59,705 bases of DNA from Acanthamoeba sp. SK_2022b. Its lineage: Eukaryota; Discosea; Longamoebia; Acanthamoebidae. The position numbers were made by a program, and so were the translations under genes. Under the pieces are notes generated by a model. That model worked only from the letters and a program-made list of their open reading frames with translations, was not told where the DNA came from and made no database searches. The stretch lies in contig JANDJZ010000293.1 of assembly GCA_027943245.1 (NCBI GenBank), forward strand, positions 1 through 59,705, in the 5' to 3' direction. Position 1 is the stretch's first letter; the number at the start of each line of letters is the position of its first letter. Below, one piece after another: positions 46,951-56,962 of this stretch.

Positions 46951-47264
46951 TATATGATGATTACGCGCAAAGAGGGTTCGTTCTTGTGGGCAAATTGGCG
47001 AATTCACACCACAAAACACCAGACAGCGCACGCGCACGCCAACAGAGCCCTTGCTGGCGATGGAGAAATATAAAGGGAACGGCTGACGTCACCGACTTTA
47101 GGGGGAGTTAAGGCAGCGGATGACGTATCGCCCCACCATCTGTGAGAAATTTCCAGCTCCTGCGCTTCCTTCTTTTCGTTTCTTCTTGATTTCTCGAGAA
47201 GAATGTTCATTTTTGACGGGAGGCGAGAGGATTTTGTTTCGCTCCGCTCGAGAATCAGAACAAG
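46951..47264. promoter_or_regulatory. Divergent promoter with TGACGTCA and TGACGTAT
   Basis: 314 bp between PSMA2 and eIF2-alpha starts. TGACGTCA at 47084-47091 and TGACGTAT at 47121-47128 lie 30 bp apart near the middle, and GAAATATAAAG at 47065-47075 could act as a TATA element. Co-regulation is inference. Confidence 0.45.
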
Positions 47265-48155
47265 ATGGAAGGTGCTGGTGATGCTCAGGCCGTCGAAGCC
47301 CCCGTGGCTCCCCTTTCCGATGTGGCGAAGAAGGTTGGCAAGTGCAGGATGTACGAGGCCGAGTATCCCGAGCTGGACGATCTTGTGATGGTGCGCGTCA
47401 ATCGTATCAACGAAATCGGCGCCTTCGTATCGCTGCTCGAATATAACGACAAGGAGGGTATCATCCTGCTCTCCGAGTTGTCGAGGAGGCGCATGCGCTC
47501 GATCAACAAGCACATCAGGGTGGGCAAGAAGGAGGTGCTGCAAGTGCTCAGGGTGGACAAGGAGAAGGGCTACATCGATCTCTCGAAGAAGCTGCTGAAG
47601 GAGGAGGACATCGTCGAGTGCACCCAGCGCTACCAGAAGTCGAAGACCGTACACAGCATCATGGCCCACGTCGCTGAGCTGCAGACGGGCGACAACATCC
47701 TCACCCTCGAGGATCTGTACAAACGCATCGGCTGGCCTCTGTACGAGACGTACGGCCACGCTTACGATGCCTTCAAGAAGGCCGCCGCGGGCGAGGACAT
47801 CTTCGAGGGCCTCGACGCTCCTGCCGAGATCAAGGACAACATTCTCAAGACCATTCAGCATCGTCTCGGCAGCCAGCCCGTCAAGATTCAGGCTGACATC
47901 CAGGTGACGTGCTTCTCCTACGAGGGCATCGATGCCATCAAGCCTGCCCTCCGTGCCGGCCAGCAGTGCAGCACGCCCGATTCGCCCGTCCGCATCCAGC
48001 TCGTCACATCGCCCGAGTACATCCTCCTCACTTCGTCTACCGATCACGAGCGCGGCGTGGCTCTCCTCAAGAAGGCCGTCGAGGCCATCCAAACCGAGAT
48101 CAAGAAGCACGGAGGAGACTGCGTCATCAAGACCGAGCCGCGAGTTGTGGCGTAA
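47265..48155 (+). CDS. EIF2S1: Translation initiation factor eIF2 alpha subunit
   Basis: Regulatory subunit of the eIF2 GTP-Met-tRNAi ternary complex. 296 residues, intronless. A 20-residue N-terminal extension (MEGAGDAQAVEAPVAPLSDV) precedes CRMYEAEYPELDDLVMVRVN, which starts the S1 domain. The phosphoregulatory loop LLSELSRRRMRSINKHIRVG is conserved; its Ser73 corresponds to human Ser51 (mature numbering), so control by eIF2-alpha kinases should operate. Then VDKEKGYIDLSKKLLKEEDI, helical and alpha/beta domains (SIMAHVAELQTG, YGHAYDAFKKAA, QADIQVTCFSYEGIDAIKPA), ending KTEPRVVA-stop. Convergent with the chromodomain gene (91 bp). Confidence 0.97.
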   Translation: MEGAGDAQAVEAPVAPLSDVAKKVGKCRMYEAEYPELDDLVMVRVNRINEIGAFVSLLEYNDKEGIILLSELSRRRMRSINKHIRVGKKEVLQVLRVDKEKGYIDLSKKLLKEEDIVECTQRYQKSKTVHSIMAHVAELQTGDNILTLEDLYKRIGWPLYETYGHAYDAFKKAAAGEDIFEGLDAPAEIKDNILKTIQHRLGSQPVKIQADIQVTCFSYEGIDAIKPALRAGQQCSTPDSPVRIQLVTSPEYILLTSSTDHERGVALLKKAVEAIQTEIKKHGGDCVIKTEPRVVA

Positions 48156-48246
48156 TTTATTTTTTTCACAAAAATCTCTTTCTCGATTGCTTCACCCCGG
48201 TTTCCCGCTTTCTTCGTGTAACTTGTCTTCGTTTGTAAGGCCAGCT

Positions 48247-48852
48247 CTAATACACCACACCTCGCTGATCAGCTTCCTCGTCGTTCTCTTTCTCGGACGC
48301 CTTGGCCTTCTTCGGCGGCCTACCTCGCTTCTTGGGCGTTGAAACCTCCTCCTTGTCTCCCTCTTTCTCATCTCCTGCCTCCTCTGTGCTATTCTGCTCC
48401 TCGGCGGTCTCGAGCAGCCGTTCCTTCACCTTGTCGAGGTAAGCCACTACCATGTCGTCGCACGTCTCAAGATTCTTGAGCGGCTCCCACGTTGAGCTGC
48501 TCTTGGCGTAGCCCTTCCACTTTACGAGAAACTGCACATCGAGAATCTGTTCTACCTCGTACTCCTTCTCCGTGTCCACCGTCACCGATCGTCGGCGCTT
48601 GCGGGTCGTTCTGGCTGGCGATTTAGCGCGCGTGGTGGCCTTCCTGGGCCTTCCTGGTCCCCTCTTCTTCTTGCGTTCTACGCTCACGCTCCTTCGCCTG
48701 CTTCCTCCCCTCTTTGGGGTGTCACTACCCGAAACCTCACCTGCATCGCTGCTGGGATCGAGACGCGTGGGAGCCCTCTTGGTGCGCGAGGGTCGGCCCT
48801 CGCTGTCGCTCTCCACAGCCTTTTTCGTGACCTTCTTTCGCGGCGAGGACAT
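48247..48852 (-). CDS. Chromodomain protein with AT-hooks
   Basis: 201 residues, intronless. Residues 1-90 are basic and Ser-rich with an AT-hook-like RGPGRPRK (about 64-71). The chromodomain lies at about 98-143: YEVEQILDVQFLVKWKGYAK then TWEPLKNLETCDDMVVAYLD. Candidate methyl-lysine cage residues are Y98, W112 and the aromatic Y115/W122 region. Relative to HP1/Polycomb the beta1-beta2 hairpin is about six residues shorter (ILD directly to VQFLVKW). An acidic linker and a second AT-hook KKRGRPPKK (about 174-182) follow, ending GVVY-stop. No chromoshadow domain. Likely nuclear and chromatin-bound; a reader of methylated H3 by family analogy. Confidence 0.88.
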   Translation of the reverse strand: MSSPRKKVTKKAVESDSEGRPSRTKRAPTRLDPSSDAGEVSGSDTPKRGGSRRRSVSVERKKKRGPGRPRKATTRAKSPARTTRKRRRSVTVDTEKEYEVEQILDVQFLVKWKGYAKSSSTWEPLKNLETCDDMVVAYLDKVKERLLETAEEQNSTEEAGDEKEGDKEEVSTPKKRGRPPKKAKASEKENDEEADQRGVVY

Positions 48853-48992
48853 GTTGCGTGTTGCTGTGCTAAGCTGGTTGTTGTATTATCTCTACAATAG
48901 CCGTTGCGCTCAAACGGCTTCTTTTCACGTTTTTCTTTCTTTGGCATTTTTCCTTTGGCAAACACAATGTGAACCAATGGGTGCTGGGCACG

Positions 48993-49289
48993 TACCTGGC
49001 AGCTGGTCTCCCCTTTCTCTTCTGACAAGAGACAAGAGGCTTGTTTGCTCCTGGGTGTCAAATAACCAATCCACAAGAACAATGAAGCTTGCACTCATGA
49101 CCTGGCCTGGTCACTGACTAAAAGACCCAACATTGCAGGATACTGGGCAAGTTGCTCTTTCATCCAACATTTTTCAACAATGTTGTTCAATCACACTGCA
49201 GAACAGGAAGCTGGAATTGAAAAATGAGGTTGACAAGGGTGTCATCATCAACAACAAAAAAAATATTTACACTTGGTCACTGGGCATCT
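48993..49289. other. Second CpG-free block (297 bp)
   Basis: No CG occurs between 48993 and 49289. It is A/T-richer than its surroundings, rich in CA and TG, and lies between the divergent chromodomain and F-box/ankyrin genes. A small hairpin AACATTTTTCAACAATGTT is at about 49167-49185. No coding frame was recognised. It shows no obvious sequence identity to the larger block at 38089-39319. Confidence 0.85.
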
Positions 49290-49507
49290 CGTGAGTGGAT
49301 CAATATGCTGCTCCAGGCCATAGCTTCCTGGGCGTGCTTTCTCGGCGGTCATTCAAGAGCTTCACCCTCGTTTGTGTGGCCGCTGCTTGCTCGCTGTGCA
49401 TTTTCCGCGTTATTTTCTCTCCAATTTTTTGTGCGTTGGCTGGATACACGCCTGCTGGCGGTCGACCTCCGAGGCCCGCAACAAACCCAACGTGGTCGTG
49501 CATTACT

Positions 49508-51066
49508 ATGGAGGTGAAGCAGAAGGATGACGTGAAGATGAAGAAGAAAACGAAGAAAAAAAAGGAGGAGAAAGGCGACGGCGAAGCGCGTGCAGGTCGG
49601 CCGGAGCAGGCGTGCGTGTGGTTTGGTCTGCCGTTGGAGTTGCAACAGATGGTGTGGTCGTACCTGCAACCCAGGGAACTCTTCCTGCAGAATCTGGTGT
49701 GCCTCCGTTGGCGCTCTTACCTCGTCGAAGACCAGGTTAGTAAAATGAAATATGAGAAAATATTTACTATTTAATAGTCCTTTGTGCTATTTATATAAAA
49801 AACATCAAAATATACACAATTGATTTTATAATTCCGAAAAAGAGCCAGCCGTGGAAGGCTGTGCACGACAGGGAGTTTGGCGGGCCGCGCGAGGCCGACA
49901 AGTCGTGGCGCGACACGCTCAAACAGCACGTCCGCGAACTGCGCTCGCTCGGCAACAACCTCTCCACCATCGAAAAGCGCTTCAAGTGGTGGCGCTTTCT
50001 CTCCCATTTGTCTCCGTCTTTCTTTCTTCCAACTACGCAGTTTGCTCAAGCTCTAGCGCACATAGGGCTGTGTCCAAGGGGCTGTACCTGGTGGTGAACG
50101 CGATCGTTGACGAGGCCCTGGAGCGGAAGAGCACAAAGACCATCTTCATCAACGGGTACCAGCGCAACGCCTTCCTGCACTACAGCGCCATGCGCAACAA
50201 GTTTGGGAAGACGCCGCTGTTCGAAGCCGTCAAGAACGGACACATGGAAGTGGCCCGCGCGCTCGTGAGGCACGAGATCGTCACCTCCTACGACGGGCTC
50301 AACACCATGCGCATCGCTATCAAGCGCGGGAACGAGGGCATGGTGCGCTACCTCATCGGCGAGGCCAAGCTGGCCCACGCCAACATCGAAACGCTTGGTA
50401 GAGCTATGCCCTCCCATTCCTCTACACAACTCGTTTTTGTCGACACGACACACTGCCGGTCATTGGCCAACTTGTCAACTTGCTCTCTTCTGTGGGTGGC
50501 GCGCAGACACGAAGGTGTCGCCTATCCACTGGGCCTCGCGCTACGGCAAGATTGCGATCCTGGACCTACTGGTCAAGAACGGCGCCAACGTGAATGCCAT
50601 AGACATCAACAGTACACATCGTCGCTCCTGTCGCATTCAAGCATGTAGCGCTAATTCGAACGCACGCACACGCGCACGCGCACAAAACCACACAATCACA
50701 CTTGGCCGTCGCTGCCCTAGACGTCACGCCGCTGTACATAGCTTGTAATTACAATCAGGAGGAGGCGGTCAACTATCTGCTGCAGAAGGGCGCCGACCCC
50801 AACTGCATATCCAAGGACGGGGCCACGCCTCTCTTCATCGCGTGCCAGAACGGCTACACCGAGATCGTCGGCCATCTCCTCGGCAAAGAGTGCGCCCGCT
50901 CCCCTCCCTCCCCTTCCCTCCGCGTGCAGCCGCTCGGCTCGCCGCTGATCCGTCCACTTGCGTGGCTGCCCCCGAACAACATCAGTGTCGACGTGAACAC
51001 GAGAGACTCTCAGGGCGTTAGCCCTCTCTACGTAGCGGCCCAGAACGGACACAATGGTCTCTCTCT

Positions 51067-51134
<68 letters not shown>

Positions 51135-51373
51135 CGAGTCGAGCTTACACGAGCGCGCGCACGTGTGTGAGTGTAGACATTGTGACAATGCTGTTGGAGG
51201 CCAAAGCTGCGGTGAACGTCTCGCGCAAGGACGGCGTGAGCCCGCTCCACATCGCAGCGCAGAACGGGCATCGACACATATGCCAGCTGCTCATGGCCAA
51301 CCCGCACGGCGATAAAGGTCCCAGCACACTCACTCGCTATCACCGTGACACGCGCGTGCGTGACTGACGGGCG

Positions 51374-51433
<60 letters not shown>

Positions 51434-52494
51434 GGCGTAGCCGAGGTGAATGCTCGTGATCAGAAGCTGGGCATGACGCCCGTGTTCAGCGCTGCCGAAG
51501 CCGGGCACGGTGACATCGTGATGTCCCTCATCGAACAGGGAGCCGACATCCACCTCGCGCGCCAGTACTGCACCCCCTCTCTGTGCGCGTGTGTTGGCGG
51601 ACACTCGCCTGACGCGCAATCGCGCTCGCCTTCGCCAGGGACGGTGTGACTCCCCTGTGGGTAGCCTGCTACAAGAACCACACCGAAGTTGTGCGACATC
51701 TGCTGGACAAGGGTAGCTTCTCTCTCCCCCTCCCCCCTCTACATTAGCCCGTGTTGTGGCGTGCTCTCCTCCCACTCGCTTACGTGCGTCTTGACGCGAC
51801 CAGGGGCCAATGTGGAGGTCTGCGAGACGACGGCGCTGCTCACGCCGCTGTGCGTGGCTGCCAAGACCGGCGGCTGGGAAGTATGCTCCATGCTCATCGA
51901 CGCCGGTGCCAAGTAAGTGCAACGCTCCGCCTCCCCCCTCTCCCTATGCTCGTCGTCCATCAGCGTTGTGGGGTGGGGGGGTGGAGAGGGTGAGGTGGCC
52001 ATGACCTGGTCAACTCACCGCACGACAACGACGTGTAGGGTCAACTACACGACCAAGTCCGGCCTGTCGCCGCTCTTCATCACATGCGCCCAGGGCCACT
52101 ACGACGTGTGCGCTCTGCTGCTCAAGAACGGTATACGCGCCTCCATCAGGCCTTCGTTGTGTACGCGCTCTGTGGGCTCTGACGACCGAGGCGCAGGCGC
52201 GCAAGCGAACCCCAAGACCAGCAAGGGCACGGCCACGCCTCTGTGGATCGCGGCGTCGAAGGGCCACCACTCCATCGTCTACCTCCTCACCCAGCACAAG
52301 GCCAAGGTGCCTCCTCCTTCGATCACCCCCCCCCCCCAATTTCCCGCTACACGACCTCAGCTGGCTGGCTTACAAAAATCCATGGGCGTTGGCCGAGAGC
52401 GCAGGCCAAGGTGAAGTTCAATGGCCGCTCGGCCTACGACGAAGCCGTCAAGAACGGGCACGAGAAGGTCATCGAGCTCCTCAAGAAGTTGTAG
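49508..52494 (+). CDS. F-box/ankyrin-repeat protein
   Basis: Likely SKP1-Cullin-F-box substrate receptor. Start ATG 49508 and a Lys-rich N-terminus. F-box: VWFGLPLELQQMVWSYLQPR then ELFLQNLVCLRWRSYL. Linker: WRDTLKQHVRELRSLGNN. Around eleven ankyrin repeats follow, for example FGKTPLFEAVKNGHMEVARA, KVSPIHWASRYGKIAILDLL, VTPLYIACNYNQEEAVNYLL, GATPLFIACQNGYTEIVGHL, GVSPLYVAAQNGHN, GVSPLHIAAQNGHRHICQLL, GMTPVFSAAEAGHGDIVMSL, GVTPLWVACYKNHTEVVRHL, LLTPLCVAAKTGGWEVCSML, GLSPLFITCAQGHYDVCALL, and ATPLWIAASKGHHSIVYLLT. It ends GHEKVIELLKKL-stop. Most repeats are encoded one per exon, with the intron falling between the LL(x)KG turn and the next VN/VT; several are phase 1. Substrate unknown. Confidence 0.9.
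51071..51132. repeat. (GT)n in F-box/ankyrin intron
   Basis: 62 bp; it follows the exon ending AAQNGHN. Confidence 0.95.
51375..51431. repeat. (TC)n(TG)n compound tract
   Basis: A short TC run passes into (TG)n up to the acceptor GGCGTAG of the next ankyrin exon. Confidence 0.9.
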
Positions 52495-52593
52495 AGGAGG
52501 GAGCCTTGCGTGTCGACAAGAAATTTCGTTGGCCACTTCGCTGTGGCAAACACCAAGACCAAGAAGAAAGGGCAGTTGTAATAGGAGAAGAAG

Positions 52594-53877
52594 ATGGAAG
52601 GAAGAGGCACAGGGCTGCTGCTCGCGGTCTTGTTGACGGTGCTTGCACTCGGCGCAACGTTGGCCCTCGGCGCGAGCGATCAGACGCGCCACCACGCCGA
52701 GTGGCAGAGGTCGCCATCGTACCACCTGCGCGTGCTCCGCCGCGCCGCCCTGTCCGCCGACACCCGCGAAGAGACATGCGTGGTCCTGGCGGCCCACTAC
52801 GGCCAGCCCCACCGCGGCCTCACCGACGCTCACCACGTCCTTCTCTTCACGTACTTGGATAACTTAATACTTTATTATTATTATTCAAAAAAAAAAAAAT
52901 AATTTGGCTTAAACGCTTCTCTGGAAGTAGAAATAATTCGGACATTATTTGCCACATAAATAATAACAATATTTTATATTATAATTTCAGGCGACCGGCC
53001 GCGTACAGCCACGACGCGACGCCGGCCGAGGAGGAGCAGCACGGGGAGGGCGAAGTGCTGGACTTCTACGGCCACACGGAAGGGGCGGTCCTGGCGTTCG
53101 CACGCGAGCGGCTGGCCTGCCTGGCCCACGTCGACACCTTCGCCACGCCGACAGCCGCCGATGCCCTCCCCGCGGCCGCGGCCGCCAAGGACGAGATCCT
53201 GGAGCTCGTCAAGAGCGGCCCTCCGGGCAACCGCATCGACCTCGTCTTCATGGTACCGCACACGCACACGCACACGCACACGCACACGCACACGCACACG
53301 CACACGCACACGCACACGCACACGCACACGCACACGCACACACGAATTGAGAGTCAACTTTTTTGGGGGGGGGGGCTAGGGCGACGGGTACACGGAGGCG
53401 GAGAAGGAGCGGTTCGAGGGGGACATGAAGCGGCTCGTGCGGGACATGTTCCAGTCTACCACCTTCGCCTCCCACCTCCCGCTCTTCAACATCTGGGCCG
53501 TCTTCCGCCCGAGTGTCGACTCCGGCATCGGCTCCGGTGGCAAGCCCAAGGCAAGTGGCGCGCGCGCGTGTGTGCGTGTGCAGTTGCTGATGGGCGATGC
53601 GTAGAACACGGCGTTCGGGCTGTACAGGGACGGGACCGAGCTGCGGGGCGTGTACACGTCCAAGCCGCAGGCCGCGCGCGACGCGTGCGCCGAGGTGGGT
53701 CCCGACGCGTGCGACTTCCCGACGCTGATCGGCAACGACGACTACTACGGCGGGCTGGGCGGCGAGTTCACGATCTCCACGCGCTCCCTCACCAGCGGCA
53801 CCATTGTCCTGCGCCACGAGCTCGGCCACAACCTCATCTACGTCGGCGAAGGCACGCAACACATGCACGCGCGCACG

Positions 53878-53959
<82 letters not shown>

Positions 53960-54150
53960 CACGCGCACGCGCACGCGCTTACGAGGCGTATGAGCAGAAT
54001 ACGATGGGGGGACGGCCTACTTTGGGGTCAACCACGCGGCGTCGCTGGCCAAGGTCGGGTGGACCCACTGGCTTACCGACGCCTCTAAGCCTCTCGTGGC
54101 CCAGCAGTCCAAGCTCCTCCTGCAACAGCACGCGTGGTGCGCGCGCGTGC

Positions 54151-54242
<92 letters not shown>

Positions 54243-55436
54243 TGTTGCTGATGACGTGAGGGCTGTGTGTGAAGGTACAACCTGAGCAAGGCGCCGTTCG
54301 AGATCAAGTTTGATGCGTCGGGCGACTACAAGCGGTGGCTGCTCACCTACTCCATCTCGGGCGCGCCCAACTCTGACTCGGTGCGCATCACCCTCGACGG
54401 CAAGGAGCTCCCCTTCAACAGCGCCGGTACCACGTCCCACCGCACGCACGCACGCACGCACGCACAACACACACGCACACACACGCACACGCACACGCAC
54501 AAGCGCGCATGCCTTGAATAAACTCAACGGCGTTCGCGTAGGCACGTTGGACCGAACCTTCACGTCGATCTTCAGCGAGGAGGGGTTCACGCGCGGCCCC
54601 CACGTGCTCAAGTTCGCCGAGGGCAAGAAGCCGCCGGCCACTGGCGCCGGCGCGCGCGACGACATCATGCTGCAGCTGTGCAACTACGTCCTCACCGAGC
54701 TCATGGACGAGGACCGCTACCACACCGAGTTCGTGCCCCCCCCCTCCCCTCTTCCTATTGGCTTGCCGCGTCTGACCTTTTGGCCGTGCGCGCGCGTCGC
54801 GATGCACACAGCCCTCTCTACATCGGTACGCAAGCGCTCGCCGCAGAGCCAGCGACTCGCACACTGTGACGAAGTACGTGCGTGCGTGTGTTGGGGGGGG
54901 GGGGCAGGGGCGTACAACACCTACATGCTGGGCGGTAAGCTGGTGGGCTATCGGCCCGACCACGAGCGTTGCCTGATGCGCAACATGTCCTCGCCCCACT
55001 TCTGCGTCGTGTGTCTGGTATGCCTCCCCTCCCCCCTTCACCAGATGCCCCAGTAGTGACTGAGCCTCCCTCACGCAACGCGTGGGCATGTTGGTCGCAG
55101 GAGGGCATGTGGCTCAACCTGCTGTCGCGCATCTCGCTGATCGATGGCGTGGACGTGGCCACGGACGCGAAGACGGCCAGCGTCCAGCTCCACGCGCTGC
55201 CTCTCGCCCAGCGCCGGCCGGCCGTCGAATCGGGGGCAGCTCACCCCGGCGAGCGCTACGTGCTGACGTGGTCCCGCAACGGCAAGGAGCAGGCGGAGCT
55301 GCGGGACCGCTTCGAGTGGACCCTGCCGCTGGACGTCGCCCGCGGCCAGTGGGTGGCCAAGCTGCAGTTCCTCACTCCCGAGGTGCGCTACGACCCGAGG
55401 GGCTACACCACAAGCACCCAGTCCTTTGCCATCTAG
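52594..55436 (+). CDS. Secreted M64 (IgA-peptidase-like) metallopeptidase
   Basis: Start ATG 52594 with a signal peptide (LLLAVLLTVLALGATLALGA). The propeptide-like region (HHAEWQRSPSYHLRVLRRAA..) contains an AT-rich intron (about 52848-52990). M64 blocks: NRIDLVFM-GDGYTEAEKERFEG; LPLFNIWAVFRPSVDSGIGS; NTAFGLYRDGTELRGVYTSK; CDFPTLIGNDDYYGGLGGEF then TISTRSLTSGTIVLRHELGH; NLIYVGE-EYDGGTAYFGVNH; VGWTHWLT; FEIKFDASGDYKRWLLTYSI; YNTYMLGGKLVGYRPDHERC then LMRNMSSPHFCVVC; EGMWLNLLSRISLIDGVDVA. It ends TTSTQSFAI-stop. HELGH gives two zinc ligands and the Glu; GEEYDGG is rebuilt only if the intron 53852-53997 uses a GC donor. It probably degrades extracellular or phagosomal protein; IgA specificity is a family name, not implied here. 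Confidence 0.92.
53259..53341. repeat. (CACACG)n hexamer tract
   Basis: About 83 bp of CACACG/CGCACA units in an M64 intron. It is followed by TTTTTT and an 11-G run (about 53360-53371) just before the acceptor CTAG. Confidence 0.93.
53877..53957. repeat. (CA)n in the GC-AG intron of M64
   Basis: About 80 bp filling most of the intron that interrupts the zinc site. Confidence 0.95.
54151..54240. repeat. (CT)n(GT)n compound tract
   Basis: CT repeat (26 bp) switching to GT repeat (64 bp) in an M64 intron after the exon ending LLLQQHAW. Confidence 0.95.
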
Positions 55437-55608
55437 TCTTGAACTCCAGCAATGGAACATTTTTATTTTTACCGTTGTTTTACATTTTTGTGAATAATAA
55501 ATAATTTTTAACAAGCAAGCAAGCAAACAAATACTACTCCTTCTTCCCATAAAACAGAACAGTCGTTTGTGCGCAGAGTGAGTGGACAATGTTTAAATAA
55601 ATAGCTCA

Positions 55609-56354
55609 TCAGAAAAAGTTCTGGTAGATGTTTACGCCGGTGCCACAGATGGCGATGAGGAGGGCGATGGAGATGACGCCCACGGCGATGACCCGTTCGC
55701 CCGCCGCCGTGGCGCAAATGTTGCGCGAGGGCGGCGGCCGCAGGAGGAGCGGAGAATACAATGACAGCGAAGCTGCTGGCGACGCCGCCGCCGATGACGA
55801 CGACGATGATGACACACTGGCCGAGGAGAGTGCCCGTCGTAGGATCTCCACCCTGTCGATCTCGGCGTTGATGCCGAGGAGGGCCGAGTCCTCGTAGGGC
55901 AGCGAGAGGGGCGAGACCAGGAGCATCAGCGCGGGCGTGACAAAGTTGAGGACCACCGCCGTGGTGCTGCCGATGAGGCCGAACACGATCTGGATGTTGG
56001 GCAACAGGATGGCCAGGCCCGCGGTGATGCCCAGCATGGCCAGCGTGATGGCCCAGTGCGACACCAGGGCGTGCCACCGCCTCCCCTTGCCATTCTCCGC
56101 TATCTGCCCCCCCCCGCCACAAGCTCAGCCGATGCGCACGCACACGGCACGCGCGGCACGCGGGCGCACACAGCGCACGCACCTTGAAGTAGTCGGTCAG
56201 GTATGCGAGGAGGAGCTGAACCGACTTGGTGCACGGGTAGAGGTTCACGGGGTAGGCCAGGGAGATGTGGGCCGCCATCAGCAGCTTGCCCACGTCCAGC
56301 ATGATGTCGCTCACTGGAAAATTGCCCAGTACGTCGCTACACACGCACACCACA

Positions 56355-56417
<63 letters not shown>

Positions 56418-56896
56418 CACCGCCACACATCAGCTCTCACAAACTCACTTGGTGTGTGGGATGAGCGGTGAGCAACCCTTGGCTGTCGTCGCCGAATCGG
56501 AGGTAGCCCATGGTGCCGGTGGCCAGGTAGACCACGATGCACGTCAGCACGCTGGCCATCAGCGTCGGGCCCAGCCAACGCTTCTTCTCCTTCTGCACGC
56601 CCCCCCCCAAACCACCGCCGTCGTTTGAGTCCTACGCGCCCCGCCTTCTTAAAGCGTGCACAGGGAGTGGAGCGCCACCTTGAGGGAGTGATAGACGGGG
56701 ACCACCTGGAGGTGGCAGCCGAGGGAGAACACGACGAGAGGGACCGCGAGGAAGAACTCGGGCTGGAGGTTGACCGCCACGAGGGCGTCCAACTGTCGCT
56801 GCCCGTTCTCCATCCGGCCATCTATGCACGACTCCACGCCTCGAGCGATCACCATCCCTGCCACGCCGCAGCGTGAGACATGCGTGCATGTGTGCT

Positions 56897-56962
<66 letters not shown>

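Noticed and set aside
47004..48110. 368-residue open frame antisense to eIF2-alpha
   Set aside because: Shadow of a highly biased coding sequence on the other strand; no recognisable domain, and it would run through the PSMA2/eIF2-alpha promoter.
49295..49507. N-terminal extension of the F-box/ankyrin protein
   Set aside because: The in-frame upstream part begins at GTG, is hydrophobic without family match, and abuts the CpG-free block; ATG 49508 directly precedes the Lys-rich leader and F-box.
53259..53341. CACACG array as telomere-like sequence
   Set aside because: It is internal to an intron, short, and the unit is not a G-rich telomere repeat.
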